Shown piece by piece: positions 36,495 to 46,335 of a stretch of 64,000 bases of DNA; the stretch's first letter is position 1, and the number at the start of each line of letters is the position of its first letter. The notes under the pieces are model-generated. The model made no database searches. It was given only the letters and a program-made list of their open reading frames with translations, and was not told where the DNA came from. A program made the translations under genes and the position numbers. Source of the DNA: Neptunomonas japonica DSM 18939 (lineage in GTDB: Bacteria > Pseudomonadota > Gammaproteobacteria > Pseudomonadales > Balneatricaceae); contig NZ_AUGR01000016.1 in assembly GCF_000422765.1 (NCBI RefSeq), positions 1-64,000 on the forward strand, read 5' to 3'.

Positions 36495-37538
36495 ATGACC
36501 GGTAAAGCGCCTGTTCGTAATGATTGGACTGTAGAAGAGGTGCAAGCCCTTTTTGATCTTCCCTTTAATGATCTTATGTTTAATGCACAAACAGTGCATA
36601 GGCAATACTTTAATCCTAATGAAGTACAAGTAAGTACTTTACTCTCTATCAAGACCGGTGCATGTCCTGAAGATTGTAAGTACTGCCCGCAAAGTGGGCA
36701 TTACAACACAGGTCTTGAAAAAGAGCGTTTGATGAAGGTAGATAAAGTGCTTGAGAAAGCGCGTCAGGCCAAAGCCTCAGGCTCAACGCGCTTCTGTATG
36801 GGGGCGGCTTGGAAGCACCCAGCTGATAAAGATATGCCTTATGTCGTTGATATGGTGAAACAGGTTAAAGCGCTAGGGTTAGAAACCTGTATGACGTTAG
36901 GTATGTTGGATGAAGGTAAAGCTGATCAACTTGCCGATGCTGGCTTGGATTACTATAACCACAATTTAGATACCTCACCTGAGTATTACGACAAGATCAT
37001 CACAACCCGTACTTTCCAAGATCGCTTGGATACATTGCAGAATGTACGCGATTCAGGCATGAAAATTTGCAGTGGTGGTATTTTAGGTATGGGCGAAACA
37101 GCGACTGACCGCATAGGTCTGCTACGCCAGTTGGCAAATATGCCGGTTCAACCTGAAAGTGTGCCTATTAATATGCTGGTGAAAGTTAAAGGTACGCCAA
37201 TGGAAAATGTTGAAGACCTCGATCATTTGGTCTTTATACGTACTATTGCTGTTGCTCGTATTATGATGCCAGCGTCTCATGTTCGCTTATCCGCAGGGCG
37301 CGAGAGCATGAGTGATGAGATGCAAGCGATGACTTTCTTTGCTGGAGCAAACTCGATCTTTTACGGAGACTGTTTGCTGACAACGCCTAATCCTGAAACA
37401 AACCGTGATCTACAGTTGTTTAAGCGTTTGGGTATCAATCCAGAGCAGCGTATCTCTGTCGATGATGATGTGCAGGAAGCCGCTATCATCAAAGATCTGC
37501 AAAAGCAGCAAGATAGTAAGCATTTCTACGAAGCCTAA
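36495..37538 (+). CDS. bioB: Biotin synthase
   Basis: This 347-residue radical-SAM enzyme has C57, C61 and C64 in [16 protein letters not shown], binding the [4Fe-4S] cluster. Also visible are [13 protein letters not shown] and [15 protein letters not shown], with R-x-S-A-G-R-E in [10 protein letters not shown]. It inserts sulfur into dethiobiotin. It is the first gene of bioB-F-H-C-D, but a hairpin separates it from bioF. Confidence 0.98.
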   Translation: MTGKAPVRNDWTVEEVQALFDLPFNDLMFNAQTVHRQYFNPNEVQVSTLLSIKTGACPEDCKYCPQSGHYNTGLEKERLMKVDKVLEKARQAKASGSTRFCMGAAWKHPADKDMPYVVDMVKQVKALGLETCMTLGMLDEGKADQLADAGLDYYNHNLDTSPEYYDKIITTRTFQDRLDTLQNVRDSGMKICSGGILGMGETATDRIGLLRQLANMPVQPESVPINMLVKVKGTPMENVEDLDHLVFIRTIAVARIMMPASHVRLSAGRESMSDEMQAMTFFAGANSIFYGDCLLTTPNPETNRDLQLFKRLGINPEQRISVDDDVQEAAIIKDLQKQQDSKHFYEA

Positions 37539-37546
37539 CGAATTAT

Positions 37547-37572
37547 AAGGCAGCCTGTAATATGGCTGCCTT
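37547..37572 (+). terminator. Hairpin between bioB and bioF
   Basis: AAGGCAGCC/GGCTGCCTT is a perfect 9-bp stem with an 8-base loop, followed by CTCTCATTCTTG rather than a clean T tract. It is a possible partial terminator that would set bioB above bioFHCD expression. Confidence 0.55.
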
Positions 37573-37609
37573 CTCTCATTCTTGTCTAGACACTCTCAGG
37601 TGAATAAAC

Positions 37610-38764
37610 ATGTCATTTGATCAGTTAGCATCTGAGTTGCATGCACGTAAACAAGCATCCTTGTATCGCGAACGTAAGGTCTTGCAAAGCCCGCAACAGC
37701 CTGATGTGATTGTTGATGGTAAAGCCTACCTAGCTTTTTGTTCAAATGATTATCTTGGTCTGGCTAATCATCCAGCTATTATTGCCGAGTTTAAGCAGGC
37801 TGCTGATGAATACGGTGTAGGTGGTGGAGCTTCACACTTGGTGAATGGTCATAGTTTTCATCATCATGCGCTTGAGGAAGAGTTGGCTGAATTTACGGGT
37901 AGATCGCGAGCTCTGCTTTTCTCAAATGGTTACATGGCGAACATTGGAACGATTAATGCGCTGTTAAATAAGCAAGATGCCGTGTTTGAAGATCGCCTTA
38001 ATCATGCATCGCTACTTGATGCGGGCTTGCTCAGTGGCGCACGCTTTCAGCGTTACTTACACAATGATGTGAATAGCCTTTCGCAACGTTTAAGCAAAGC
38101 TACTGCAAGACGCTCATTGGTAGTGACTGATGGTGTGTTTAGCATGGATGGCGATATCGCTGATCTGCCAGCTATATGTGACACCGCCAATGAGCATAAT
38201 GCTTGGGTAATGGTAGATGATGCACATGGTATAGGCTGTTTAGGTGGCAATGGGGGCGGTTGCGCTGAATATTTTGAGCTGTCTCAGCAGCAGTTACCTG
38301 TGTTGATGGGGACCTTAGGGAAAGCGTTTGGTACTTCTGGTGCGTTTGTCGCTGGTAGTGAGGAGTTGATTGAAACCTTAATTCAGCATGCGAGAACGTA
38401 TATCTATACCACGAGTATGCCTCCCGCTATTGCTGCCGCTACAAGAGCAAGTCTCAAGTTAGTGCAAGCAGATCACTGGCGACGTGAGCATTTGAATGAG
38501 CTTATCAAACGTTTTCGTGATGGTTGTGAGCAGCTGGGGCTAAACCTCATGGACTCTCTTACACCGATACAGCCTATTCTTATTGGGGATGCAGATAAGG
38601 CTATGTCTATTAGTGAAGCGCTACGTGAGAAGGGAGTGTTTGTTACGGCTATTCGCCCGCCAACTGTCCCTAGTGGCAGTGCGCGACTTCGCGTTACTCT
38701 CAGTGCTAGTCACTCATTGGAACATGTTGATCGTCTGCTAGATGCTTTGGATCAGGTGAAATAA
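37610..38764 (+). CDS. bioF: 8-amino-7-oxononanoate synthase
   Basis: The 384-residue alpha-oxoamine synthase has the PLP lysine K238 in [13 protein letters not shown]. Other motifs are [13 protein letters not shown] near the N-terminus and [12 protein letters not shown] and VDDAHGIG in the middle. It condenses pimeloyl-ACP with alanine. Its stop overlaps the bioH start by one base (TAATG). Confidence 0.97.
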   Translation: MSFDQLASELHARKQASLYRERKVLQSPQQPDVIVDGKAYLAFCSNDYLGLANHPAIIAEFKQAADEYGVGGGASHLVNGHSFHHHALEEELAEFTGRSRALLFSNGYMANIGTINALLNKQDAVFEDRLNHASLLDAGLLSGARFQRYLHNDVNSLSQRLSKATARRSLVVTDGVFSMDGDIADLPAICDTANEHNAWVMVDDAHGIGCLGGNGGGCAEYFELSQQQLPVLMGTLGKAFGTSGAFVAGSEELIETLIQHARTYIYTTSMPPAIAAATRASLKLVQADHWRREHLNELIKRFRDGCEQLGLNLMDSLTPIQPILIGDADKAMSISEALREKGVFVTAIRPPTVPSGSARLRVTLSASHSLEHVDRLLDALDQVK

Positions 38765-39567
38765 TGGGCTTATATCATGAGTCTTTTGGCAGTAAAGATA
38801 ATCCTACACTGATTTTATTACATGGCTGGGGGATGAGTTCTTCTATTTGGAGCTCTTTACTTCCCATACTAACTCCACATTTTTATGTGACAGTTGTTGA
38901 TCTTCCAGGGCTAGGTCGTTCAGCGAGCACTGACACCGCCATGACCTTAGAGAAGGTGGCCTCATCTATTGTTAGTGAGTTAGAAAGCAGTACCGCTGAG
39001 CCGTTAACGCAGCCTGCTTATTGGCTAGGCTGGTCTTTGGGTGGAATGGTTGCTCTGCAAATTGCCAGTCAATACCCAGAAAAGGCACATGCTTTAATGA
39101 CGGTGGCTTCTAACCCTTGTTTTGTACAAAAAGAAGGCTGGGAGCATGGAATGAATCCTGTGATGTATCGACAGTTTAAAGCGGCGATAGAGTCTTCACC
39201 CCAAAAAACCTTATCACGCTTTGCGATGCTGCAAATACAGGGTGGGGAAGCAGCTAAACCTATTCTAAAGCAGATCAAGGCTGTTCTGGCTGATAGCCAG
39301 CCTACACAGCTGTTAGCAACATTAGCGTTATTAGAAAACGATCTTAGAGAGCCTTTGTCTAAATTGAGTTGCCCTGTTCTGCATATGTATGGAAGTGAAG
39401 ATCACCTAGTGCCTAATAGTACTATTGCTGCTATCCAGGCGCAGGCTAGAGCGCAGCAGAAAACAGTGAGTTTTCCGGGCGCGGGTCATTTACCATTTTT
39501 GTCATCCCCAGAGGCGTTTTTACAGGCGATTCTGGTCTTTATTGAATCGATAAAAAAACATGGGTGA
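38764..39567 (+). CDS. bioH: Pimeloyl-ACP methyl ester carboxylesterase
   Basis: This 267-residue alpha/beta hydrolase has nucleophile motif GWSLGGM, an Asp in YGSEDHLVP and His in GAGHLPF. The opening LLHGWGMSSSIW matches BioH, which releases pimeloyl-ACP from its methyl ester. Position between bioF and bioC supports the assignment. Overlaps are 1 base with bioF and 8 bases with bioC. Confidence 0.93.
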   Translation: MGLYHESFGSKDNPTLILLHGWGMSSSIWSSLLPILTPHFYVTVVDLPGLGRSASTDTAMTLEKVASSIVSELESSTAEPLTQPAYWLGWSLGGMVALQIASQYPEKAHALMTVASNPCFVQKEGWEHGMNPVMYRQFKAAIESSPQKTLSRFAMLQIQGGEAAKPILKQIKAVLADSQPTQLLATLALLENDLREPLSKLSCPVLHMYGSEDHLVPNSTIAAIQAQARAQQKTVSFPGAGHLPFLSSPEAFLQAILVFIESIKKHG

Positions 39568-40360
39568 ATTGATAAATAAGCAGCGTGTGGCTGAGTCTTT
39601 TAGTAAGGCTGCCTCTACCTATGATAACGAGGCGGCTTTGCAACGAGATATCGGCCACCAGTTGTTGCTTAAGCTACCTGTTGATTTGGAGGTTGCTAAG
39701 TCTTCTAGACTCTTAGATCTAGGATGCGGTACTGGTTATTTCACTTCTCAATTGCACAGGATGTTTTCTGAAAACCGTTTAGTCGGCTTGGATATTGCTT
39801 CAGGTATGTTGGCTCATGCTCGTCACCATCGCGAACTGGGTTGTGAGGTTTCCTGGGTGTGTGGTGATGCTGAGAGCCTTCCTTTAAAAAGCCAATCATC
39901 CTCAATGGTGTTTTCAAGTTTAGCGATTCAATGGTGTGAGAATAGCGTCGCGCTTTTTTCTGAGATTTCTCGCGTTTTACAGTCTGATGGTATTGCGTGT
40001 CTTGCTACCCTGGGTCCTAAAACCTTGTTCGAGTTGCGAGAGTCATGGTCAACCGTAGACGATTATCGGCATGTTAATCAGTTCCAGTCTATGGAAAATC
40101 TTATTGAAGCATTACCGAGTGATCTTGAGGTTGTTCAAAGTGAGAGTGAGATGCGAGTATTGCATTACTCACACTTAAAAGAACTGACTCATGAACTCAA
40201 AGGGATCGGTGCGCATAATATGAATGCAGGGCAGGCCAAAGGCTTAACAGGACCTGCTAGGGTGAAAGCCTTTAGAAAGGCATATGAGTCGTTTCGTGAC
40301 CCACAAGGGTACTTGCCGGCAAGTTATGAAGTGCTCTATTTGATTTTGAGGAAGCGTTAA
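39560..40360 (+). CDS. bioC: Malonyl-ACP O-methyltransferase
   Basis: The 266-residue SAM methyltransferase begins with INKQRVAESFSKAASTYDNE, typical of BioC, and has motif I LLDLGCGTGYFT. It methylates malonyl-ACP so that fatty acid synthesis can build the pimeloyl chain. The start ATG lies inside the end of bioH and the stop overlaps bioD (TAATG). Confidence 0.95.
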   Translation: MGELINKQRVAESFSKAASTYDNEAALQRDIGHQLLLKLPVDLEVAKSSRLLDLGCGTGYFTSQLHRMFSENRLVGLDIASGMLAHARHHRELGCEVSWVCGDAESLPLKSQSSSMVFSSLAIQWCENSVALFSEISRVLQSDGIACLATLGPKTLFELRESWSTVDDYRHVNQFQSMENLIEALPSDLEVVQSESEMRVLHYSHLKELTHELKGIGAHNMNAGQAKGLTGPARVKAFRKAYESFRDPQGYLPASYEVLYLILRKR

Positions 40361-41046
40361 TGGCCAAGCGACAGTTTTTTGTAGCGGGAACTGATACTGA
40401 CGTAGGTAAGACGGTAGTAACCGCAGGTTTGCTTGAAAAAGCTAATCAGCAAGGCTTGCGAACTATTGGTTTGAAGCCTGTTGCCGCGGGTTGTGTGCAG
40501 ACAGAAGAAGGGCTGCAAAACAGTGATGCGCTATTATTACAAAAAACCGCCAGTGTTAAGTTGAGTTATAGCGAAGTAAACCCTATTGCTTTTGAGGCAG
40601 CGATTGCTCCGCATATTGCTGCCGAACAAACAGGCAGACGCTTATCAGCGGATCGAATCGCAGCAATATGCCGAGGTTCGATGATGAATCCTTCAGACTT
40701 TTTACTAATAGAGGGGGCTGGTGGTTGGCGAGTTCCGTTTAGCCGTAAAGAAACTTTTGCTGATGTTCCCAAATTGTTGGGCACTCCTGTAATTCTTGTG
40801 GTTGGAGTAAAGCTGGGATGTATTAATCACGCATTATTAACGGCGGAGGCGATTGTGAGAGATGGGCTGCAGCTTGTTGGATGGGTGGCTAATCGTATAG
40901 ATCCCGATATGAGTTGCTATGAAGATAACGTCGCGACGATAGACACTATGTTTCAAGCCCCTTTATTGGGTGAAATACCTTACCTTGATGATTTATCCCC
41001 GAGTTCTGTTGCTGAGTTTTTGGATATTAGTAGTTTAATCGTCTAA
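40360..41046 (+). CDS. bioD: Dethiobiotin synthetase
   Basis: This 228-residue ATPase of the BioD family has P-loop GTDTDVGKTVVTAGLL, GLKPVAAGC and IEGAGGWRVPF. It closes the ureido ring of dethiobiotin from DAPA, CO2 and ATP. It is the last gene of the biotin operon. Confidence 0.97.
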   Translation: MAKRQFFVAGTDTDVGKTVVTAGLLEKANQQGLRTIGLKPVAAGCVQTEEGLQNSDALLLQKTASVKLSYSEVNPIAFEAAIAPHIAAEQTGRRLSADRIAAICRGSMMNPSDFLLIEGAGGWRVPFSRKETFADVPKLLGTPVILVVGVKLGCINHALLTAEAIVRDGLQLVGWVANRIDPDMSCYEDNVATIDTMFQAPLLGEIPYLDDLSPSSVAEFLDISSLIV

Positions 41047-41142
41047 ATCTGTACAAAAAACAGCCAGCTTTGTGATGTTGTTCTATACTGAGGGTGCGGT
41101 ATATTTATTTGGCATTTTAAACTTAGTATGTAGGTTAGTATC

Positions 41143-41388
41143 ATGAACGTGACTGGAGCCTTACAAACGGGCGTTATTGGTTTAAACCGCACGTTAGACA
41201 ATACGCTCAAATCTTCTAGTGATCAGGTCGGCAGTGGCAAGCCTGAAGTGCCTGAACTCGCTTCTGGAAAAGCATTGAATAGTGCAGTAACTGAAACAAC
41301 ATTAGATGCGAGCGCACAGGCACCATCAACCAAGGTGGTGACGGATGCTGGTGAAGTGTTAGGTACGAATATTGATACGCGAGCTTAA
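41143..41388 (+). CDS. Small hypothetical protein
   Basis: The 81-residue protein starts MNVTGALQTGVIGLNRTLDN and then becomes low in complexity (Ser, Ala, Thr). It has no signal peptide and no family I recognise. ATG is preceded by a weak GTAGGT site. The next gene, 62 bases downstream, encodes an SprA-like putative metalloprotease with a similarly Ser/Ala-rich N-terminus, so the two may be linked. Confidence 0.55.
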   Translation: MNVTGALQTGVIGLNRTLDNTLKSSSDQVGSGKPEVPELASGKALNSAVTETTLDASAQAPSTKVVTDAGEVLGTNIDTRA

Positions 41389-41450
41389 TTCTTAAAAGGA
41401 TGACGTTTAGCTCGCTATTAAATTGGGTTAAATAAAGAAAGGATAGCAGG

Positions 41451-42377
41451 GTGATTATTAGCAATTACTCTTCAGTAATGGCCATATCATCGCAGACCGA
41501 GAGTGCTTCTGCGGCTAAAGCTATTACGTCTGATCAATCTAAAACCCATCTGTCTTCTTCGCACTCTCAAACGCAGGCTGCGATAGCTGATCCAGCAAAA
41601 AATGTAGATAAGCTCTCCTCGCAAGGCGCATCAGTCAGCCAAACAAGTGTCTCTGCCAGCCAAGCAACTACCCACCAATCATCGGATAAGTCTTCTAAGC
41701 AGGCAGAAGCAGATAAGACTATCATTCAGAACCTTGCGCAGCGTGATCGTGAGGTTAAAAACCATGAGCGAATACATGCCTCAATTGGTGGCGCTTTCGC
41801 ATCAGCTCCCAACTTTACTTATCAAAAAGGCCCGGATGGTCAGCTTTATGCGGTGGGGGGAGATGTTAGTATTGATACTTCTGCCGTAGCGGGTGATCCG
41901 CGTGCCACCCTAGAAAAGGCTCAAGTTATTATTCGTGCAGCACTTTCTGTGCCTGAGCCTTCAGTTCAAGACCGGCAGGTTGCCGCTCAAGCACGTGTTA
42001 TGGCTACAGAGGCTCAAGCAGAAATGGCGTTGCTTGAATCGCCAAATGAGAAAGCTACACAAACCGATGATGCTGTAGATGAATCGATTCGAATTCGTAG
42101 TGATGCAGGAAATGAAAAAGAGATCGAGGCTTCAGCAAAGAGTTCAGAAAAAAATGAAGAAGAACCTGATGAGAATAATAAAGACAGAAAAACTCTTGCA
42201 CAAGTAAATGCAGAAACAACAGCGTCGGCACAAGCTGTAACAGAATCTTTACAAGAGTTTAATAGTCGTTTGAACGATATCAATAAAACCCTGCATGATA
42301 TTAATCTACGTTTAGTTGATGCAGGCGTATTCCAAAAGCTTTTTCCTGAAGGCACTATCATTGACAAAAATGTGTAG
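41451..42377 (+). CDS. SprA-related putative metalloprotease (CJM1_0395-like)
   Basis: The start is GTG 41451, with AAGGA about 9 bases upstream. The 308-residue protein has a disordered Ser/Gln/Ala-rich N-terminus (1-95) and a conserved core at about 95-190. The core carries AQRDREVKNHERIHASIGG, holding an H-E-x-x-H zinc-type motif, then YQKGPDGQLYAVGGDVSIDT and ATLEKAQVIIRAALS. This matches the SprA-related family, whose role is not established. An acidic linker and an amphipathic C-terminal helix follow. There is no signal peptide. Confidence 0.75.
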   Translation: MIISNYSSVMAISSQTESASAAKAITSDQSKTHLSSSHSQTQAAIADPAKNVDKLSSQGASVSQTSVSASQATTHQSSDKSSKQAEADKTIIQNLAQRDREVKNHERIHASIGGAFASAPNFTYQKGPDGQLYAVGGDVSIDTSAVAGDPRATLEKAQVIIRAALSVPEPSVQDRQVAAQARVMATEAQAEMALLESPNEKATQTDDAVDESIRIRSDAGNEKEIEASAKSSEKNEEEPDENNKDRKTLAQVNAETTASAQAVTESLQEFNSRLNDINKTLHDINLRLVDAGVFQKLFPEGTIIDKNV

Positions 42378-42479
42378 TGTGTAAACTCGCTGAGTTTGTC
42401 AGTATTTGAACCTAAGTGTTTTTAAAAGCCACTTCCACAATACCGTAAGCTGAAGCTTGTTATAGCAAGTGCTTTACTA

Positions 42480-43241
42480 TTAAGCTCGTAGAAAATTGAG
42501 TAGTAACTTTGTGAAGACTACAGGTTTTTCTGCATGAGGCCAGTGCCCTGCACCTTGTATTAGCTTATATGTTGCTTGCGGGAATAGCGCTAGTATTGAG
42601 TCGCGATGCTCTGCTTGAATATAGTCAGACTCGATACCTTTAATGAATAGTGTATTACCAGTAAAGGGTGTGCCTGATGGTGCTTCACTGATATTGCTAT
42701 ATGCTTTGCTGAGTACAGGTAAGTTCATTCGCCATTGGAATTGCTTGTCGTCATTCCGATATAGGTTCTTTAATAAAAAAGCTCTGACTCCTGGCTCGCT
42801 AATGTAAGTGCTGAGTTGTTTATCAGCTTCTGTACGAGACTTAACCTGCTGAAGGTCTATTGAAAACAGCCCTTTTAAAACATCTTTATGGTGGTGTGGG
42901 TAGGTGACAGGTGATATATCAACAACAATGAGTTTTTGTATGCGTGCAGGGTAGGTGAGTGCCAGTTGCATGGCGACTTTTCCACCCATCGAATGCCCCA
43001 TTAAGTCGACTGAATCTAGCTCTAGTTCATCGAGAAGCTCGATAATATCTTCCACCATAGCAGGGTAGTTCATGGTGTCAGAATGAGGGCTGCGTCCATG
43101 GTTTCGTATGTCTACTGCAATGACTTGAAAGTGCTCAGATAGTGTTTTGATTTGGCTGCCCCAATTCTCCAGCGTACCAAATAAGCCATGAAGGATAACC
43201 AAAGGGGTTCCTGTGCCATGTTGTTGGTAGTGAAGTTTCAT
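42480..43241 (-). CDS. Alpha/beta hydrolase, YbfF-type esterase
   Basis: A 253-residue hydrolase with LHGLFGTLENWGSQIK (oxyanion loop), nucleophile GHSMGGKVAM, Asp in KGIESDY and His in GAGHWPHAEKP. The pattern and length match the YbfF esterases that act on short-chain acyl esters or thioesters. It lies downstream of fklB on the same strand, with a terminator between. Confidence 0.85.
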   Translation of the reverse strand: MKLHYQQHGTGTPLVILHGLFGTLENWGSQIKTLSEHFQVIAVDIRNHGRSPHSDTMNYPAMVEDIIELLDELELDSVDLMGHSMGGKVAMQLALTYPARIQKLIVVDISPVTYPHHHKDVLKGLFSIDLQQVKSRTEADKQLSTYISEPGVRAFLLKNLYRNDDKQFQWRMNLPVLSKAYSNISEAPSGTPFTGNTLFIKGIESDYIQAEHRDSILALFPQATYKLIQGAGHWPHAEKPVVFTKLLLNFLRA

Positions 43242-43267
43242 GAAGGCCTCGGATAAAATGGGGGATA

Positions 43268-43294
43268 AAACCGGGCATGTGTATTGCCCGGTTT
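43268..43294 (-). terminator. Terminator of fklB
   Basis: AAACCGGGCA/TGCCCGGTTT, a 10-bp perfect stem with a 7-base loop, reads into GGTTTTATCC on the minus strand, 11 bases past the stop. Confidence 0.75.
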
Positions 43295-43304
43295 CTGCAA
43301 CTGC

Positions 43305-43931
43305 TTACAGAATGTCGAGTAGTTCTACATCGAACACTAGTGTAGCAAATGGAGGGATGCCGCCTGGTGAACCCTGTTCGCCGTAAGCAAGGTGGTAAGG
43401 AACAGTTAAGCGCCATTTTGCACCCGTGTTCATTAGCTGTAGAGCTTCAGTCCAGCCAGCAATAACGCCGTTCACTGGGAACTCAGCGGGTTGCCCACGA
43501 TCATATGAACTATCAAAAACCTTACCGTCAGGGAAGGTGCCGTGATAATGCACGCGAACAGTAGATGCTGCATTTGGTTTATCGCTTTCAGCGTTACCTG
43601 CTTCAGTGATTTCGTATTGAAGACCAGATTCAAGTACGAAAACGCCTTCACGTTTTGCATTTTCAGCCAAAAGAGCTTCGCCAGCAGCGCCTGCTTCTTT
43701 TGCTGCTGCTTCACGTGCTGCCTGAATGCGAGTGTTAATTTCGTTAAAAGCAGTTTGAATGCTTTCAACAGGTACTGCGAGCTCTTCACCTGCGTAAGAA
43801 TCTTTCAAACCTGCAGCAACTGCATCAAGGTCAATACCTTCGAAGCCGTTTTGTGCAAGTTGGTCACCCATTTGGCGGCCGATACCATAGCTGGCGTGTT
43901 GTTCTAGTGTTTCAAATTTTAGTTCAGACAT
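43305..43931 (-). CDS. fklB: FKBP-type peptidyl-prolyl isomerase
   Basis: The 208-residue protein has an N-terminal dimerisation domain (ASYGIGRQMGDQLAQNGFEG) and a C-terminal FKBP domain (VRVHYHGTFPDGKVFDSSYD, VIAGWTEALQLM, WRLTVPYHLAYGEQG). This is the FklB/FKBP22 layout. It has no signal peptide, so it acts in the cytoplasm as a proline isomerase and chaperone. Confidence 0.92.
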   Translation of the reverse strand: MSELKFETLEQHASYGIGRQMGDQLAQNGFEGIDLDAVAAGLKDSYAGEELAVPVESIQTAFNEINTRIQAAREAAAKEAGAAGEALLAENAKREGVFVLESGLQYEITEAGNAESDKPNAASTVRVHYHGTFPDGKVFDSSYDRGQPAEFPVNGVIAGWTEALQLMNTGAKWRLTVPYHLAYGEQGSPGGIPPFATLVFDVELLDIL

Positions 43932-43975
43932 TCTTTTTTCTACCGATGAAAATGAAGCTGCAGATTAACATATTA

Positions 43976-44818
43976 TTATTGGCTTTTCTCGGTCACAAAG
44001 AGAAGAGGGTCAACGCGGGTATTGTTAAGGCTAACGCCCCAATGAAGGTGCGGCCCTGTAACACGTCCTGTCTTACCAATCTCACCTATTACGTCGCCTG
44101 TGTTGAGCTTGTCGCCTACTTTGACATCAATTTTACTCATATGGCAGTACATAGTTGTTAGGCCGTTGCCGTGATCTAAAATAACGGTGTTGCCATTAAA
44201 AAAATAGTTACCTACAGCGGCAACAGTAGCGTTTGCTGGAGCCCAGATGGGAGCACCCATTGGCGCTGCGATATCTAGCCCGCTATGGGGGTTGCGAGCT
44301 TGCTTATTAAAAAAACGTTTTAAACCGAAGGGACTGCTAAAAGGCCCTTTTGCTGGCAGAATGAATTCGCTGACGGTTTGCTCAGGGGTTGTCCATAGTT
44401 TGAAAGCCGCGACCATTTCTGCTTTTTCACGTTTCCAGCGCTCTATTTGCTTAGGATCTGGGTTGACATGCTTCTTATTTTTAATGGTGAGGTACTGTGC
44501 TTTGTATTCTTTGCCCTCAATAGTAAATGGGTAGGAAATGCCGTTGGCGACCAATAGCTGCTCTTTCGTATGTTTGGCCGATAGGCGAATACCGACAATA
44601 GCTAACCACTTTGCCTTATCTGCATAAGGCGTGGCTTTGCTTGCAACCACCATGACACGGTTGCTTCTATACCACGCATTGGGTAAGCGCTCAGAAATGA
44701 TGCCCTCGAGCGGCACAATGACTATGCCTCCCGGGGTGTTGGAATCTTTCGGTAAGGTTAGCGCGTAACTGTTAACTGAAAGTAAAAGGCCGATAAAAAC
44801 GATGAAAGATCTAATCAT
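43976..44818 (-). CDS. M23 family peptidoglycan endopeptidase-like protein
   Basis: The start is set at ATG 44818, six bases after AAGGA. The 280-residue product has a signal peptide (SFIVFIGLLLSVNSYA), a beta-rich N-terminal region and a LytM/M23 domain with NPHSGLDIAAPMGAPIWAPA and HLHWGV. All zinc ligands (H-x-x-x-D, H-x-H) are visible, so it may be an active hydrolase. It overlaps the xseA stop by 8 bases, indicating translational coupling. Confidence 0.9.
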   Translation of the reverse strand: MIRSFIVFIGLLLSVNSYALTLPKDSNTPGGIVIVPLEGIISERLPNAWYRSNRVMVVASKATPYADKAKWLAIVGIRLSAKHTKEQLLVANGISYPFTIEGKEYKAQYLTIKNKKHVNPDPKQIERWKREKAEMVAAFKLWTTPEQTVSEFILPAKGPFSSPFGLKRFFNKQARNPHSGLDIAAPMGAPIWAPANATVAAVGNYFFNGNTVILDHGNGLTTMYCHMSKIDVKVGDKLNTGDVIGEIGKTGRVTGPHLHWGVSLNNTRVDPLLFVTEKSQ

Positions 44819-46190
44819 GTTCATTCCTTGGATTAGCCGGTTTGTTATCTGGGTATATGGCTTCAACACGGCTATTAAATGAGCCCTTATGAAGTCGGTT
44901 TGTGACAATGTCACCAATATTTATTTGTTCTGATTGTGTAATCACTTTGCCGTTAGCGCTTTGAACAATAGCATAGCCTCGTTCAAGGGTTGCTAAAGGG
45001 CTGACAGCATTAAGGCGTGTGACGAGCTGCCCTAGAGTGTAGCGTCTTTGGTCGCTGCGCTGATGTAATAGATGAGTGAGGTGCTCCTCATGTCTCAGTA
45101 GTAGTGAACGTCTCTGCTCAATTTTACTGCTGGGATGCAATTGGTTGAGTTTTTGGTCTTGCAGAGAGAAGCTGTGTTTGGCTTTTGTTAAATGCTGATT
45201 GATTGCCGAGATCAAGCGCTGCTGTGTGGTGTTAAGTTTATTCTGTTGTTCTCTTATACGCTCTCCGGGGTGGCGCAATCGCTGGCGTAAGTGTAAAACA
45301 CGCTGATGCTGGCGGGATAGTAACTCTTTGAATTGCCTGCTCAAGCGATTAGTTTGCTGGTCTAGTAGTATGTGCATAGCATCTTGGTCGGGACTGATGA
45401 CCTCAGCAGCAGCAGAGGGGGTGGGTGCTCTGAGATCAGCGACTAAGTCGGCTATAGAAAAATCTACCTCATGCCCGACGGCACTAATAATAGGAATTGG
45501 GCAGGCAAATATAGCTCGTGCTAGTGCTTCATCATTGAATGGCCAAAGGTCTTCAAGAGAGCCACCGCCACGTCCAATAATGATTAAGTCAGCCTGGTTG
45601 TGTTGTTGGGCTAACGTTAATGCCGCTTTTAGCTGCGGGGCCGCTTCTGCTCCCTGTACGGCGGAAGGGTAAATAGTGACAGGAAGGCTAGGAAAGCGGC
45701 GCTTAAGGACTGACAAAATATCATGAACAGCAGCCCCGCTTGGTGAGGTAATAACGCCTAGGTGTTTAGGGTGATTTGGGATTGGCTGTTTGTGCTCAGT
45801 TGAAAATAGTCCTTCTTTGGAAAGTGAGGCTTTTAGTGCCTCGTAGGCTTGCTGTAGTTGGCCTTCACCGTCGGCTTCAAGCATTTCTCCGATCAATTGG
45901 AAATCACCGCGACCTTCGTAAAGACTAACTTTAGCCGTGAGTACTACTTGATCGCCGTCTTTAGGTAAAAATTTAACGCGAAGGTTTTTATTGCGAAAAA
46001 GTGCGCATTTAACCTGCGCCTTTCCATCTTTTAAGGTGAAATACCAATGGCCAGATGAGGGCTTGGCAAAGTTAGAAATCTCCCCTTGAACCCTGACTTG
46101 TAAAAAGGAAGATTCGAGTAGTGACTTAACTTGGCGGTTAAGTTCGGAAACGCTAAAAGCGTGATGAGATCGGTCAGAAAATGAATGCAT
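44811..46190 (-). CDS. xseA: Exodeoxyribonuclease VII large subunit
   Basis: This 459-residue protein has an N-terminal OB fold (FLQVRVQGEISNFAKPSSGH, WYFTLKDGKAQVKCALFR) and the XseA catalytic region with IIGRGGGSLEDLWPFNDE, VGHEVDFSIADLVADLRAPT and a long coiled-coil C-terminus. It degrades single-stranded DNA with XseB, which is not encoded here. Confidence 0.97.
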   Translation of the reverse strand: MHSFSDRSHHAFSVSELNRQVKSLLESSFLQVRVQGEISNFAKPSSGHWYFTLKDGKAQVKCALFRNKNLRVKFLPKDGDQVVLTAKVSLYEGRGDFQLIGEMLEADGEGQLQQAYEALKASLSKEGLFSTEHKQPIPNHPKHLGVITSPSGAAVHDILSVLKRRFPSLPVTIYPSAVQGAEAAPQLKAALTLAQQHNQADLIIIGRGGGSLEDLWPFNDEALARAIFACPIPIISAVGHEVDFSIADLVADLRAPTPSAAAEVISPDQDAMHILLDQQTNRLSRQFKELLSRQHQRVLHLRQRLRHPGERIREQQNKLNTTQQRLISAINQHLTKAKHSFSLQDQKLNQLHPSSKIEQRRSLLLRHEEHLTHLLHQRSDQRRYTLGQLVTRLNAVSPLATLERGYAIVQSANGKVITQSEQINIGDIVTNRLHKGSFNSRVEAIYPDNKPANPRNEHD

Positions 46191-46264
46191 GGGGCTATCT
46201 TAATCTAAGCTTTGCAGAATAGTCATTAAGCTAAAACATTTCACTGCTTAAAATGCAAATATGA

Positions 46265-46293
46265 TTGTTCGTATATGGCTAAATCTGTATAAT
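46265..46293 (+). promoter_or_regulatory. Promoter of guaB
   Basis: TTGTTC (46265-46270) and a perfect TATAAT (46288-46293) are 17 bases apart, 42 bases upstream of the guaB ATG. Confidence 0.7.
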
Positions 46294-46335
46294 TGATCGA
46301 TTAAATTTTTCTTAAAGAAACGGGTTGTTTAGACA

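Noticed and set aside
44819-44917. N-terminal extension of the M23 peptidase inside xseA
   Set aside because: The extension is xseA sequence in another frame; the ATG at 44818 has a good ribosome site and a signal peptide directly after it.
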